A stretch of DNA of 50,524 bases from an uncultured Spirochaetota bacterium (GCA_944388995.1 CALXKN010000012.1:1-50524), one strand, 5' to 3'; positions 7,721 through 15,295 are shown, counted from the first letter of the stretch. Notes: generated by a model not told the origin, from the letters alone. Translations and numbers: made by a program.

Positions 7721-9011
7721 CAGATTCTGCAAAAAAATTCCGCAAACAGCTGCCTTTTTTCCGTTCAACCGGCGACTCGAATCGGTACCTCAGATAACGC
7801 TCACTGAGTCCCTCACAGAGAAACCCGCCTCCTTTTAACGGAACACACTCCTCGACAATCACATCCGCCGGCTTTGACGCCCACTTTTGCCGGTACGCCT
7901 CCGACGCGCACTGCGACCGTTTGCGTAAAACAGCCGCCCTTTCGTCGCGGATCCGCTGCGCCACCGGATGCTTCGGTACCGCCGCTTCGGTTCCCGGCCG
8001 CGGTGAAAACGGAAAAACGTGAAGAGCGTGAAAAGCGTTTTCGGCAATAAACCGCTCGGTTTCCAAGAATTCGTCATCACTTTCCCCGTCAAAGCCGGTG
8101 ATGACATCGGCAGCCAAAAACGGATCTTCTTTCGCGTTTCGAAGCAGCCGCACCGCTTCGGCAGCCCTCTCCGCGTCGTAATGCCTTCCCATACGTGCCA
8201 ACACGGCTGACGAACCGGACTGCAGCGCCAGGTGAAAATGAGGACAAACCTTTGGATGAGAGACAGCGCGCACCAGTTTTTCATCGACAAAATCGGGTTC
8301 AAGGCTGGAAAGCCGAATCCGGGCGGAAGTCAGCCTCTGCACTGCCTCTTCAATCAAATCGGAAAGATCCGACGCACCGTCCCGATATTGGGAAAGATTC
8401 ACTCCCGACAATACAATTTCCGCCGCCCCGGCTGCCTCCGCCGCTGTGATTCGCCGCAGCGCCTCTTCAAACGGAAGGGAAACCGACTTTCCCCGTGCCA
8501 ACCTGACCCGGCAGTAACGACAGGCATTGTCACATCCGTCCTGAATTTTGACAAACGATCGCACATGATACAGTCCCGGAGCGCTTTCAAACGCAAACGG
8601 ATCGCTCTTACCGTCGGCTCCTAAAAAAAACCGGCGCAGCGAAACAGCAAGCGGTTCACCTGCGGGACAATCGGTCTCCAAAAACAAAGGCAAATCCGCC
8701 AAGTTCGCCTTCTGCGTCATCGAAACCACCCATGCGCCGGGCAGCGTTTTTTGAATTTCTTCGCGTGCCATTTGAGCGTAACAGCCTGTAACGACCAACG
8801 CCGCTCCGGGCGCCTCTTCGGCAATCTTCTTTAAAATCCGCCGCGCCTTCTGCTCGGCCTTCGACGTCACCGTACAAGTGTTGACAATTACCAAATCGGG
8901 GTTTTCGTTCGGGGCGACGACAAAAAAACCCCGGCTCAAAAACGCATGAGCCAGGGCTTCGCTCTCGCATTGATTCAATTTGCAGCCGAGCGTATAAGAA
9001 GCAACTCTCAC
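7704..9011 (-). CDS. mtaB: tRNA (t6A37) methylthiotransferase MtaB
   Basis: A radical-SAM enzyme that adds a methylthio group to t6A at position 37 of ANN-decoding tRNAs. The N-terminal UPF0004 domain carries its three cluster cysteines (C10 in LGCKLNQ, NTCTVTSKAEQKAR, VTGCY). The radical-SAM domain has the C-x3-C-x2-C motif in DGCDNACRYC. A short TRAM-like C-terminus follows, for 435 residues in all. LGCKLNQCESEA is the MtaB rather than MiaB pattern. The GTG start overlaps the upstream TPR gene's stop (GTGA), with GGAG ahead. It is the last gene of the bactofilin-TPR-mtaB operon. Confidence 0.93.
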   Translation of the reverse strand: MRVASYTLGCKLNQCESEALAHAFLSRGFFVVAPNENPDLVIVNTCTVTSKAEQKARRILKKIAEEAPGAALVVTGCYAQMAREEIQKTLPGAWVVSMTQKANLADLPLFLETDCPAGEPLAVSLRRFFLGADGKSDPFAFESAPGLYHVRSFVKIQDGCDNACRYCRVRLARGKSVSLPFEEALRRITAAEAAGAAEIVLSGVNLSQYRDGASDLSDLIEEAVQRLTSARIRLSSLEPDFVDEKLVRAVSHPKVCPHFHLALQSGSSAVLARMGRHYDAERAAEAVRLLRNAKEDPFLAADVITGFDGESDDEFLETERFIAENAFHALHVFPFSPRPGTEAAVPKHPVAQRIRDERAAVLRKRSQCASEAYRQKWASKPADVIVEECVPLKGGGFLCEGLSERYLRYRFESPVERKKGSCLRNFFAESVDIFL

Positions 9012-9757
9012 CGATCGGCTCCGGCAGCTCTGTCCAGACGGGCCATTCCCTCCTGCGCCGTTTGATTGTAACTTTGCAGGTTCAATGCTCGGCGGTAAGC
9101 TTCCCGCGCGCCTTTGACGTCCTTCAGATTCTCTTTAGCCGTTCCCAACGACGCCCATACAGCACCTGCATTGGGATTAATACTGACAGATGTAGAGAAA
9201 GCAGTCACCGCATGGTAGTACTCTTTCCATTGAAGGAAAATCTGTCCCATATAATTGTAAACCTGAGGCAATTTGTCACCGGTCGGAGCGACGCGGACAT
9301 AACGCTGAGCGAATTCCAACGCATTTTGATACTCTTTCAAGGCGAAATACGCCTCGCACATCGTAAAAATCAAACGCGCATCGTTGACATTCAGCCGCAG
9401 CCCCTCTTCGCCGTAACGGATCACATCGCGGAAACGGTCAGCCTGCAAAAGACTCCAACACAAAACCACGTAAGAATCCAGGCGCTGCGTTCGGGTCCGG
9501 GTTGACGACTGCAGCTCTTCCAAACACACTTCTGCAGCACGAGTGTAGTTTCCCTGACGGAAAAGCACCAACGCATCCTCCCGCGGCGCCTCCCTGCGGC
9601 TGCGGGCGACGGCACGCGTCTCTTCGGCAGCTGTCTGCGGACGCTCCGTCTGAGCGGGCGTTTGAATTTGCGTCGGCCGAGGCTGCACGTTTTCAGTCTG
9701 CGCAAAAACCGAAACCAACGGTATGACGATTAACAATACGGCAATCTTTGTTCTCAT
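9008..9757 (-). CDS. Secreted TPR protein
   Basis: A 249-residue protein starting at ATG 9757, which overlaps the bactofilin stop (ATGA). A start 36 bases upstream would add a non-signal extension, so I rejected it. A signal peptide (MRTKIAVLL to VFAQ) is followed by a Gln/Thr/Pro-rich linker and then about four tetratricopeptide repeats (roughly residues 65-240). It probably acts as a periplasmic scaffold. The partner is unknown, though co-transcription with a bactofilin hints at an envelope or cell-shape role. Confidence 0.82.
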   Translation of the reverse strand: MRTKIAVLLIVIPLVSVFAQTENVQPRPTQIQTPAQTERPQTAAEETRAVARSRREAPREDALVLFRQGNYTRAAEVCLEELQSSTRTRTQRLDSYVVLCWSLLQADRFRDVIRYGEEGLRLNVNDARLIFTMCEAYFALKEYQNALEFAQRYVRVAPTGDKLPQVYNYMGQIFLQWKEYYHAVTAFSTSVSINPNAGAVWASLGTAKENLKDVKGAREAYRRALNLQSYNQTAQEGMARLDRAAGADR

Positions 9758-10131
9758 TTGGTTCCATCCTCCTGCGGTTTCTTCATCGTGCACTTTCCGT
9801 CAAAACGGCAACCGCTCTCCATTAAAATATCGGGAGCTGTAATATCGCCTTCAACGTGCGCGCGGGAAAAAATCTCAACCCTCGTCAAAGCGCGAATATT
9901 TCCCTCTACCCGTCCTTTAATCGACACAAAACCGGCAAAAATATCCGCTTTCACATCGGCTGTCTCTTCGACAAACAAACTTCCGGAAGAGCGGATGTTT
10001 CCGGTAAATTTTCCTTTGATGCTCAGTCCGCGATCAAACGAAAGCTCTCCTTCAAATTCAACATCACGGCTCAAAACCGTTTCGATATCAGATTCATCAA
10101 TGATGGTTATACGATTCTCTTTGGTTTCCAT
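9754..10131 (-). CDS. Bactofilin family protein
   Basis: A 125-residue polymer-forming cytoskeletal protein. The central part is the repetitive right-handed beta-helix typical of bactofilins, with alternating strands such as GELSFDRGLSIKGKFTGNI, SIKGRVEGNI and VEGDITAPDILMES. Short flexible tails flank it, the C-terminal one ending MKKPQEDGTK. Bactofilins assemble nucleotide-free filaments at the membrane and organise cell-shape or wall factors; in spirochaetes they affect helical form. It is the first gene of its operon, with a promoter at 10159-10187. Confidence 0.92.
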   Translation of the reverse strand: METKENRITIIDESDIETVLSRDVEFEGELSFDRGLSIKGKFTGNIRSSGSLFVEETADVKADIFAGFVSIKGRVEGNIRALTRVEIFSRAHVEGDITAPDILMESGCRFDGKCTMKKPQEDGTK

Positions 10132-10158
10132 TTTTAACCTTGTTTTACAGAATGAATT

Positions 10159-10187
10159 ATTGTAACCTATTTTCGACTGTTTGTAAA
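10159..10187 (-). promoter_or_regulatory. Promoter of the bactofilin-TPR-mtaB operon
   Basis: Minus-strand TTTACA (10187-10182), 17-base spacer, TACAAT (10164-10159), about 27 bases before the bactofilin ATG. Confidence 0.75.
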
Positions 10188-10244
10188 GCGCGCAGCCGAA
10201 AAACGCGGCGTCTTGCGTTTTTTCTCGAAACGATCTTCAAGTAT

Positions 10245-10273
10245 TTGATTTTTTTGCGAAAATGCGTTAGAAT
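10245..10273 (+). promoter_or_regulatory. pta promoter
   Basis: TTGATT (10245-10250), 17 bases, TAGAAT (10268-10273). An AGGAGA ribosome site follows before ATG 10295. Confidence 0.75.
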
Positions 10274-10294
10274 CGAAAACACAGGAGACAAACA

Positions 10295-11290
10295 ATGACA
10301 TTTCAGGAGAAAATGATTGCCGCGGCCGTCGCTAAGCAGAAAACTCTTGTTTTACCGGAAGGCTGTGAAGCGAGAACGGTTCAAGCTGCCCGCCGCATCA
10401 AAGATCAAAAAATCGCCGCCCGAGTGATTCTGGTCGGCAGCGAAGCTGAAATTCGAAAAACGGCGGCTGATGTCAACGTCGATTTGACAGGAATCGAAAC
10501 GGTCGATCCTCTGCAGTCCGAAAAGAAAGAAGCGTATGCGGCCGAATTTTACGAAATGCGGAAACACAAAGGGATGACGCCGGAACAGGCGGCAACGGAT
10601 ATGCTCGACCCCATCCGATGGGGATGCATGGCTGTTCACCTCGGCGACGCTGACGCTATGGTCGGCGGTGCGGAAAACCCGACAGGAAAGATTCTCGTCT
10701 CCGCGTTTCAAATCATCAAAACAGCTCCCGGTGTCCGGAAGGCTTCGTCCTGTTTTGTCATGGTATTCAAAGACAAAAAGTGGGGCAAAGACGGCAGCAT
10801 GATCTTTGCCGACTGCGCCACCATACCCGACCCGGACGCCGAAACACTGGCGGAAATCACACTCGCATCCGCACAGTCGTGCCGCACATTTTTGGAAACG
10901 GAACCGAAAGTCGCCATGCTTTCATTTTCGACCAAAGGATCGGCAAAACACGCCAACGTTGACAAAGTCGTCAACGCGTTAAACATCGTCAAAGAGAAAG
11001 CTCCCGATCTGGAAGTTGACGGCGAACTGCAGGCCGACGCCGCCCTGATCCCATCCGTTGCTCAAAAGAAAGCCCCCGGATCGGCGGTTGCCGGCAGCGC
11101 CAACGTTTTGGTCTTTCCCGACCTGCAGGCAGGCAACATCGGTTACAAACTGGTGGAACGGTTTGCGAACGCCGAAGCCTTCGGACCGATTCTGCAAGGA
11201 TTTGCCAAACCGGTTTCAGATCTTTCGAGGGGCTGTTCAGTAGAAGACATTGTCGTCACCGCTGCCGTTACGTTGGCACAGTGCCGCTGA
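10295..11290 (+). CDS. pta: Phosphate acetyltransferase
   Basis: Interconverts acetyl-CoA + phosphate and acetyl phosphate, so it serves acetate formation and ATP yield in a fermenter. The 331 residues form the single-domain (short) Pta. Typical segments are [15 protein letters not shown] near the N-terminus, [33 protein letters not shown], and [19 protein letters not shown] near the C-terminus. No acetate kinase gene lies next to it. AGGAGACAAACA before the ATG sets the start. Confidence 0.95.
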   Translation: MTFQEKMIAAAVAKQKTLVLPEGCEARTVQAARRIKDQKIAARVILVGSEAEIRKTAADVNVDLTGIETVDPLQSEKKEAYAAEFYEMRKHKGMTPEQAATDMLDPIRWGCMAVHLGDADAMVGGAENPTGKILVSAFQIIKTAPGVRKASSCFVMVFKDKKWGKDGSMIFADCATIPDPDAETLAEITLASAQSCRTFLETEPKVAMLSFSTKGSAKHANVDKVVNALNIVKEKAPDLEVDGELQADAALIPSVAQKKAPGSAVAGSANVLVFPDLQAGNIGYKLVERFANAEAFGPILQGFAKPVSDLSRGCSVEDIVVTAAVTLAQCR

Positions 11291-11306
11291 AATCGTTCCG
11301 CAGGAC

Positions 11307-11335
11307 TTGACGAAAACCGCCGATTCCGCTATCAT
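11307..11335 (+). promoter_or_regulatory. Promoter of tRNA-Pro(TGG)/tRNA-Arg(TCT)
   Basis: TTGACG (11307-11312), 17 bases, TATCAT (11330-11335), ending ten bases before the tRNA-Pro 5' end. Confidence 0.78.
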
Positions 11336-11344
11336 GCAAGCATT

Positions 11345-11417
11345 CGGGATGTTGCCTAGTGGCTAAGGCGTCGGCTTTGGGAGCCGAAAATCGCAGGTTC
11401 AAGTCCTGTCATCCCGA
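11345..11417 (+). tRNA. tRNA-Pro (anticodon TGG)
   Basis: Acceptor CGGGATG/CATCCCG with discriminator A, anticodon stem TCGGC/GCCGA, loop TTTGGGA with TGG in the anticodon positions, and T loop GTTCAAG. CCA is not encoded. It is the first tRNA of a Pro-Arg pair. Confidence 0.96.
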
Positions 11418-11425
11418 CAGCAAAT

Positions 11426-11499
11426 GCAACCATAGCTCAGCCGGATAGAGCAACTGCCTTCTAAGCAGTAGGTCGCAGGTTCGAATCCTGCTGGTTGTA
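11426..11499 (+). tRNA. tRNA-Arg (anticodon TCT)
   Basis: Acceptor GCAACCA/TGGTTGT (G-U at the end), discriminator A, anticodon stem ACTGC/GCAGT with loop CTTCTAA (TCT), and T arm GCAGG-TTCGAAT-CCTGC. It reads AGA codons. Confidence 0.96.
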
Positions 11500-11505
11500 A
11501 CACTT

Positions 11506-11534
11506 AAACGCACTCGCAAAGGGTGCGTTTTTTA
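11506..11534 (+). terminator. Terminator of the tRNA-Pro/Arg transcript
   Basis: An 8-bp stem AAACGCAC / GTGCGTTT closes a 9-base loop and runs into a T tract. Confidence 0.88.
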
Positions 11535-11554
11535 TTCTCCGATCCATTCGGGCG

Positions 11555-11715
11555 CGTGCGCGCCGCGGCAAGCGGCGCGCACCGGGCTTTCCGCTGCAAT
11601 TCGCGGCCTCCGTTTGTTTGCATCCGCAGCAAAGCTGCCGCTTTGCCCTTCGCCATCACTCCGTCAGCCTCTCATTTCCGCTTCAATCCCTCGCGCCTTC
11701 GCCCTCAGCCGCCTT
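11555..11715. repeat. GC-rich intergenic repeat, block A (copy 1)
   Basis: This stretch shares near-identical segments with 27920-28055: CGGGCTTTCCGCTGCAATTC, GGCAAAGCTGCCGCTTTGCC (an inverted repeat), and CTCATTTCCGCTTCAATCCC with the following CTCGCGCCTTCGCC. It lies between a tRNA terminator and the lipoprotein island. Open frames crossing it are poor and not conserved, so I treat it as a non-coding dispersed repeat. Confidence 0.75.
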
Positions 11716-11720
11716 CAAAC

Positions 11721-11746
11721 AAAAACAGGAGCCGTTAAAGGCTCCC
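11721..11746 (-). terminator. Terminator downstream of the lipoprotein island
   Basis: Minus-strand stem GGAGCC-TTTAAC-GGCTCC followed by TGTTTTTG. It would end transcripts coming from the tandem FGE-lipoprotein genes. Confidence 0.7.
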
Positions 11747-11841
11747 GTATCAATTCTCACTTCATCCGAAGCAGCCGCTTGAGCGGAGAAATCCAGCGGC
11801 GAGGTATCAATTTGACAATTCGCTTCCGCATCCTCAACGCC

Positions 11842-11895
11842 GGCAGGCGCGGGCAGACCGAGCTCGGAGGGCGCCGACGGCGAAGCCGGGACGCC
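11842..11895. repeat. GC-rich hairpin repeat, block B (copy 1)
   Basis: Contains GCGGGCAGACC...GGAGGGCGCCGACGGC...GGGACGCCC, shared with copies at 13693-13814, 15149-15270 and 28088-28228. This copy lacks the far arm of the GTCTGCCCGC / GCGGGCAGAC hairpin, so it is a partial element. Confidence 0.75.
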
Positions 11896-12360
11896 CAAAA
11901 ATAAAAATTTCACAGGATTTTCCGGGAAACCATAGGGTTACCGCTCAGAGCGGACGAGGCGGAAGCCGTAGTTGTTGTACCGGTTGTAGGGTTGGTTGGC
12001 GCCCCGGAGCGAGACGGTACAGAAAGAGGCGCTGCTAATCCACCTGCCGCCACGACTTACCCGGCTACGGCCGGCACCCGGTCCTTCAGGATCCTCTGGA
12101 CCTCTGGGATAGCCGCTACTGCTGTCATACCAGTCCCAACACCACTCAAATACATTACCGCTCATGTCATAAAGCCCCAGGGCATTGGCTTGCTTTTTCC
12201 CTACCTCATGGGTCTTGCTGTCGCTGTTATCAGTGTACCAAGCCACAGCATCTATTGTGCCACTGCCACTGTATGTGTTGTCCCAACTGCCGTCTGAAAT
12301 TCCGGTCTGGCCTCCCCGGGCAGCATATTCCCATTCCGCCTCTGTAGGGAGCCGGTAACC
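11863..12360. repeat. Identical 3'-end segment of lipoprotein gene 1
   Basis: About 498 bases here match 13781-14278 with no difference that I could find by eye. The segment covers the last ~140 codons of the gene, the stop codon and about 75 bases downstream including part of block B. Upstream of it the two genes diverge abruptly. This points to recent tandem duplication or gene conversion. Confidence 0.9.
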
Positions 12361-13506
12361 ATTGGCATCAAAATTACAGGTTACCGATTTCCAATCATCA
12401 TAATCTTCAGCACCGGTTGATGTAGGGGACGTTCCCCAGGCAGCAGGGTTTGTAGAGCCTTTGATAGTATAACAGGGGGTCAAGCCCTCTTTTATACTCA
12501 AAAGGTTACAGTATACGATTGCATCGTACCAGTTCACCTTTTCCACAGGACGCCTTTCCTGCACCTCCCCCTCTGCAGGTGGGTTTGTGTCTCCCTGAAA
12601 GTAACTGGGGTTTGCCTCTATGCCGTTTTGGTTCCCGGTCATTACGCTTACAAATTCCTCCTGGGTCACCTCATAAGGGGAAATCCAGAAACTTGAGAGG
12701 GTTACTTCTGTGCCGTTTAGGGTGCAGTTTCCACCTTCTGCAAGATGCTGCCCCTTTTCTGATTGTATCCACCTTGCATAAAGTGTTTTATCTCCGGTAC
12801 TTCCCTGGGTAATCTCTTTTACCTCTGTTGTACTAAAATCCGAGCTTTCAAACCAACCTGTAAATGCAAACCCATCTTTGGTTGGGGCTTTGAGGGTTAT
12901 GGTTCCGGTCTCCACATTGTAACCTGCAGGGTTTTCAGGTGCATTGGTTCCGCCGTCAAGCTCATAGGTTATGGTGTAGCTTACCGGTTTCCACTTGGCA
13001 TAAAGGGTTATGTCTCCGGTGGTGCCTTGGGGGATTTCTGTTACCTGAGTGGTAAATTCTCCATCCTTGTACCAGCCTTTAAAATCATACTCATCTTTCG
13101 TAGGAGTTTTTAAGGTTATGGTCTCGGTCTCCACATTGTAACTTGCAGGATTTTCATTTGTTGCCCCATCAACATTTACATAGGTTATGGTGTAATCCCC
13201 TTCTTTTACCCACACTGCGGTATATTCAGTGTTTTTTTCCGGGTATTTTTCCGGCAGGGCAGGATTCCAGCCTGCAAGGTCATAACCTTCCCTTACCGGG
13301 GTTTCAGGCAGTGCAAGGTTTTCCCCCGCCTTTCCGGTAAGGGCAAGGGTTTTTCCCTCTTTAAAACTACCCTCCCCGGCATCAAAGGTCAGTGTAACCG
13401 AGGGTACTTCACAGGCAAAAAAACCTGTGCTCAAAGTGAGGGCTGCCAAAAGCAGCAGTCCCTTTAATGCAAAGTTCCGGGCTATGCCCGCATTTTTCTT
13501 TTGCAT
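11938..13506 (-). CDS. Lipoprotein with InlB-type repeats and FGE/C-type-lectin domain (copy 1)
   Basis: A surface-type lipoprotein of 522 residues. I start it at ATG 13506 because GGAGG lies 7-8 bases upstream; an in-frame ATG five codons earlier overlaps that site. The signal peptide ends in a lipobox-like FFAC. Three Listeria-Bacteroides (InlB B-type) repeats follow at about 38-250, with FKGWY and LYAKW motifs. The C-terminal formylglycine-generating-enzyme/SUMF domain (about 255-522) has WISPYEVTQEEF, RPVEKVNWYDA, YRLPTEAEWEYAARG and GNVFEWCWDWY. The end, from VSRGGRW to YGFRLV, has the layout of Treponema DGR variable regions. In the FGE catalytic position one of the two usual cysteines appears to be Ser, so enzymatic activity is doubtful. 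No reverse transcriptase is in the window. Confidence 0.85.
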   Translation of the reverse strand: MQKKNAGIARNFALKGLLLLAALTLSTGFFACEVPSVTLTFDAGEGSFKEGKTLALTGKAGENLALPETPVREGYDLAGWNPALPEKYPEKNTEYTAVWVKEGDYTITYVNVDGATNENPASYNVETETITLKTPTKDEYDFKGWYKDGEFTTQVTEIPQGTTGDITLYAKWKPVSYTITYELDGGTNAPENPAGYNVETGTITLKAPTKDGFAFTGWFESSDFSTTEVKEITQGSTGDKTLYARWIQSEKGQHLAEGGNCTLNGTEVTLSSFWISPYEVTQEEFVSVMTGNQNGIEANPSYFQGDTNPPAEGEVQERRPVEKVNWYDAIVYCNLLSIKEGLTPCYTIKGSTNPAAWGTSPTSTGAEDYDDWKSVTCNFDANGYRLPTEAEWEYAARGGQTGISDGSWDNTYSGSGTIDAVAWYTDNSDSKTHEVGKKQANALGLYDMSGNVFEWCWDWYDSSSGYPRGPEDPEGPGAGRSRVSRGGRWISSASFCTVSLRGANQPYNRYNNYGFRLVRSER

Positions 13507-13525
13507 CGTTCTTTCCTCCATCTTT

Positions 13526-13657
13526 TTAATAAATTTGTGGGAATATAAAAAAAGACGGCATTTTCCCTTGGGGAAAACACCGTCCTTTGTTACCGTGTGA
13601 GGATTTTTCTGATTTGTTACATAAAGATACTGCTTGCTTGCTTCTGTCGTCGTTCAT
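13526..13657 (-). CDS. Possible 43-residue leader peptide (copy 1)
   Basis: An ATG at 13657 begins 6 bases after the promoter's -10 box and opens a 43-codon frame (MNDDRSKQAV...FIFPQIY) that runs through the leader and the hairpin to a stop about 20 bases before the lipoprotein ATG. The frame is kept in the duplicate (14982-15113), where two of three codon differences are silent. If translated it would couple ribosome movement to hairpin folding. It may equally be chance; there is no other support. Confidence 0.3.
   Translation of the reverse strand: MNDDRSKQAVSLCNKSEKSSHGNKGRCFPQGKMPSFFIFPQIY
13547..13584 (-). terminator. Terminator-like hairpin in the lipoprotein 5' leader (copy 1)
   Basis: On the minus strand a 14-bp stem GACGGTGTTTTCCC / GGGAAAATGCCGTC with loop CAA runs into seven T. 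It lies between the promoter (13664-13692) and the gene start (13506). It could be an attenuator or the 3' end of a short RNA of about 110 bases. Confidence 0.8.
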
Positions 13658-13663
13658 AATTTT

Positions 13664-13692
13664 ATTATACGAGAGGAAAGAATCTCTGTCAA
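13664..13692 (-). promoter_or_regulatory. Promoter of FGE-lipoprotein gene 1
   Basis: Minus-strand TTGACA (13692-13687), 17 bases, TATAAT (13669-13664): a perfect consensus sigma70 promoter. The leader to the lipoprotein start codon is about 150 bases. Confidence 0.9.
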
Positions 13693-13814
13693 GAAGAGGG
13701 CGCAGCGCAGCCGCAAGCGCGTCAGGCGCCCGCAGAGGGCCGCAGGCCGTCTGCCCGCCGGCAGGCGCGGGCAGACCGGGCTCGGAGGGCGCCGACGGCG
13801 AAGCCGGGACGCCC
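13693..13814. repeat. GC-rich hairpin repeat, block B (copy 2)
   Basis: Full-length block B. One hairpin is GTCTGCCCGC / GCGGGCAGAC. A second runs from GGGCGCCGACGGC to GCCGGGACGCCC with a GAA loop. It abuts the -35 box of lipoprotein gene 1 on one side and the end of gene 2 on the other. Confidence 0.8.
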
Positions 13815-14278
13815 AAAAATAAAAATTTCACAGGATTTTCCGGGAAACCATAGGGTTACCGCTCAGAGCGGACGAGGCGGAAGCCGTAGTTGTTGTACCG
13901 GTTGTAGGGTTGGTTGGCGCCCCGGAGCGAGACGGTACAGAAAGAGGCGCTGCTAATCCACCTGCCGCCACGACTTACCCGGCTACGGCCGGCACCCGGT
14001 CCTTCAGGATCCTCTGGACCTCTGGGATAGCCGCTACTGCTGTCATACCAGTCCCAACACCACTCAAATACATTACCGCTCATGTCATAAAGCCCCAGGG
14101 CATTGGCTTGCTTTTTCCCTACCTCATGGGTCTTGCTGTCGCTGTTATCAGTGTACCAAGCCACAGCATCTATTGTGCCACTGCCACTGTATGTGTTGTC
14201 CCAACTGCCGTCTGAAATTCCGGTCTGGCCTCCCCGGGCAGCATATTCCCATTCCGCCTCTGTAGGGAGCCGGTAACC
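13781..14278. repeat. Identical 3'-end segment of lipoprotein gene 2
   Basis: Partner of 11863-12360: about 498 bases that look identical, including the complete putative variable region, the stop codon and the downstream flank. Confidence 0.9.
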
Positions 14279-14962
14279 GTTTGCATCAAAATCGCAGGTT
14301 ACCCCATCCCAGACAGCATCAGTTGATGTGGGGGAAGTTCCCCAGCCAGCAGGGTCTGTAGAGCCTTTAATGACATAACAGGGGGTCAAGCCTTCTTTTA
14401 TACTCAAAAGGTTACAGTATACGATTGCATCGTACCAGCTCACCTTTTCCACCGGTCGCCTTTCCTTCTCCTCCCCCGCCGCAGGATTGCCGGTAAAACT
14501 ACTGGGGTTTGGCTCTATGCCGTTGGTGTTTCCGGCCATTAGGCTTTCAAATTCCTCCTGGGTAACCTCGTAGGGGGAAATCCAAAAACCTGAGAGGGTT
14601 ACTTTTTTACCGTTGAGGGTGCAGTTTCCACCTTCTACTTTTACTGTTGTAAATGGTATTTGTTCCCACTCTGCGGTATATTCGGTGTCTTTTTCCGGGT
14701 ATTTTTCCGGCAGGGCAGGATTCCAGCCTGCAAGGTCATAACCTTCCCTTACAGGGGTTTCCGGCAGTGCAAGGTTTTCCCCCGCCTTTCCGGTAAGGGC
14801 AAGGGTTTTTCCCTCTTTAAAACTACCCTCCCCGGCATCAAAGGTCAGTGTAACCGAGGGTACTTCACAGGCAAAAAAACCTGTGCTCAAAGTGAGGGCT
14901 GCCAAAAGCAGCAGTCCCTTTAATGCAAAGTTCCGGGCTATGCCCGCATTTTTCTTTTGCAT
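13856..14962 (-). CDS. Lipoprotein with InlB-type repeat and FGE/C-type-lectin domain (copy 2)
   Basis: Paralogue of the neighbouring gene, 368 residues from ATG 14962 (same GGAGG site). The signal peptide and the first InlB-type repeat are almost the same as in copy 1, but the second and third repeats are missing; a short linker (QIPFTTVKVEGG) joins directly to the FGE domain. The middle of the FGE domain differs at scattered residues, while the last ~140 codons are identical to copy 1, including the VSRGGRW...YGFRLV end. Promoter, leader and terminator-like hairpin are duplicated too. Surface exposure and ligand binding are inferred from family members such as T. denticola TvpA. Confidence 0.85.
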   Translation of the reverse strand: MQKKNAGIARNFALKGLLLLAALTLSTGFFACEVPSVTLTFDAGEGSFKEGKTLALTGKAGENLALPETPVREGYDLAGWNPALPEKYPEKDTEYTAEWEQIPFTTVKVEGGNCTLNGKKVTLSGFWISPYEVTQEEFESLMAGNTNGIEPNPSSFTGNPAAGEEKERRPVEKVSWYDAIVYCNLLSIKEGLTPCYVIKGSTDPAGWGTSPTSTDAVWDGVTCDFDANGYRLPTEAEWEYAARGGQTGISDGSWDNTYSGSGTIDAVAWYTDNSDSKTHEVGKKQANALGLYDMSGNVFEWCWDWYDSSSGYPRGPEDPEGPGAGRSRVSRGGRWISSASFCTVSLRGANQPYNRYNNYGFRLVRSER

Positions 14963-14981
14963 CGTTCTTTCCTCCATCTTT

Positions 14982-15113
14982 TTAATAAATTTGTGGGAAT
15001 ATAAAAAAAGACGGCATTTTCCCTTGGGGAAAACACCGCCCTTTGTTACCGAATGAGGACTTTTCTGATTTGTTACATAAAGATACTGCTTGCTTGCTTC
15101 TGTCGTCGTTCAT
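14982..15113 (-). CDS. Possible 43-residue leader peptide (copy 2)
   Basis: Counterpart of the 13526-13657 frame with the same length and stop. It differs by one amino acid (His to Phe) and two silent changes. Its ATG is again 6 bases after the -10 box. Coding status is unproven. Confidence 0.3.
   Translation of the reverse strand: MNDDRSKQAVSLCNKSEKSSFGNKGRCFPQGKMPSFFIFPQIY
15003..15040 (-). terminator. Terminator-like hairpin in the lipoprotein 5' leader (copy 2)
   Basis: Same hairpin as at 13547-13584 with one stem base changed (an A-T pair becomes G-T), so pairing is kept. It is followed by seven T on the minus strand. Confidence 0.8.
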
Positions 15114-15119
15114 AATTTT

Positions 15120-15148
15120 ATTATACGTGAGGAAAGAACCTCTGTCAA
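15120..15148 (-). promoter_or_regulatory. Promoter of FGE-lipoprotein gene 2
   Basis: Minus-strand TTGACA (15148-15143), 17 bases, TATAAT (15125-15120), the same as the promoter of copy 1. Confidence 0.9.
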
Positions 15149-15270
15149 GAAGAGGGCGCAGCGCAGCCGTAAGCGCGTCAGGCGCCCGCAGAGGGCCGCA
15201 GGCCGTCTGCCCGCCGGCAGGCGCGGGCAGACCGAGCTCGGAGGGCGCCGACGGCGAAGCCGGGACGCCC
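15149..15270. repeat. GC-rich hairpin repeat, block B (copy 3)
   Basis: Near-identical to 13693-13814, with both hairpins intact. It lies between the lipoprotein promoter and the tRNA-Pro(CGG) promoter. Confidence 0.8.
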
Positions 15271-15295
15271 AAAAATAAAAATTTCATTGAACCGC

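Noticed and set aside
13526-13831. 101-codon frames (also 14982-15287 and 11683-11913) beginning MKFLFLGVPASPSAPSE
   Set aside because: The first part is translation of the GC-rich hairpin repeat, which varies by indels between copies and sits upstream of the promoter. Only the 43-codon leader part could lie on the transcript.
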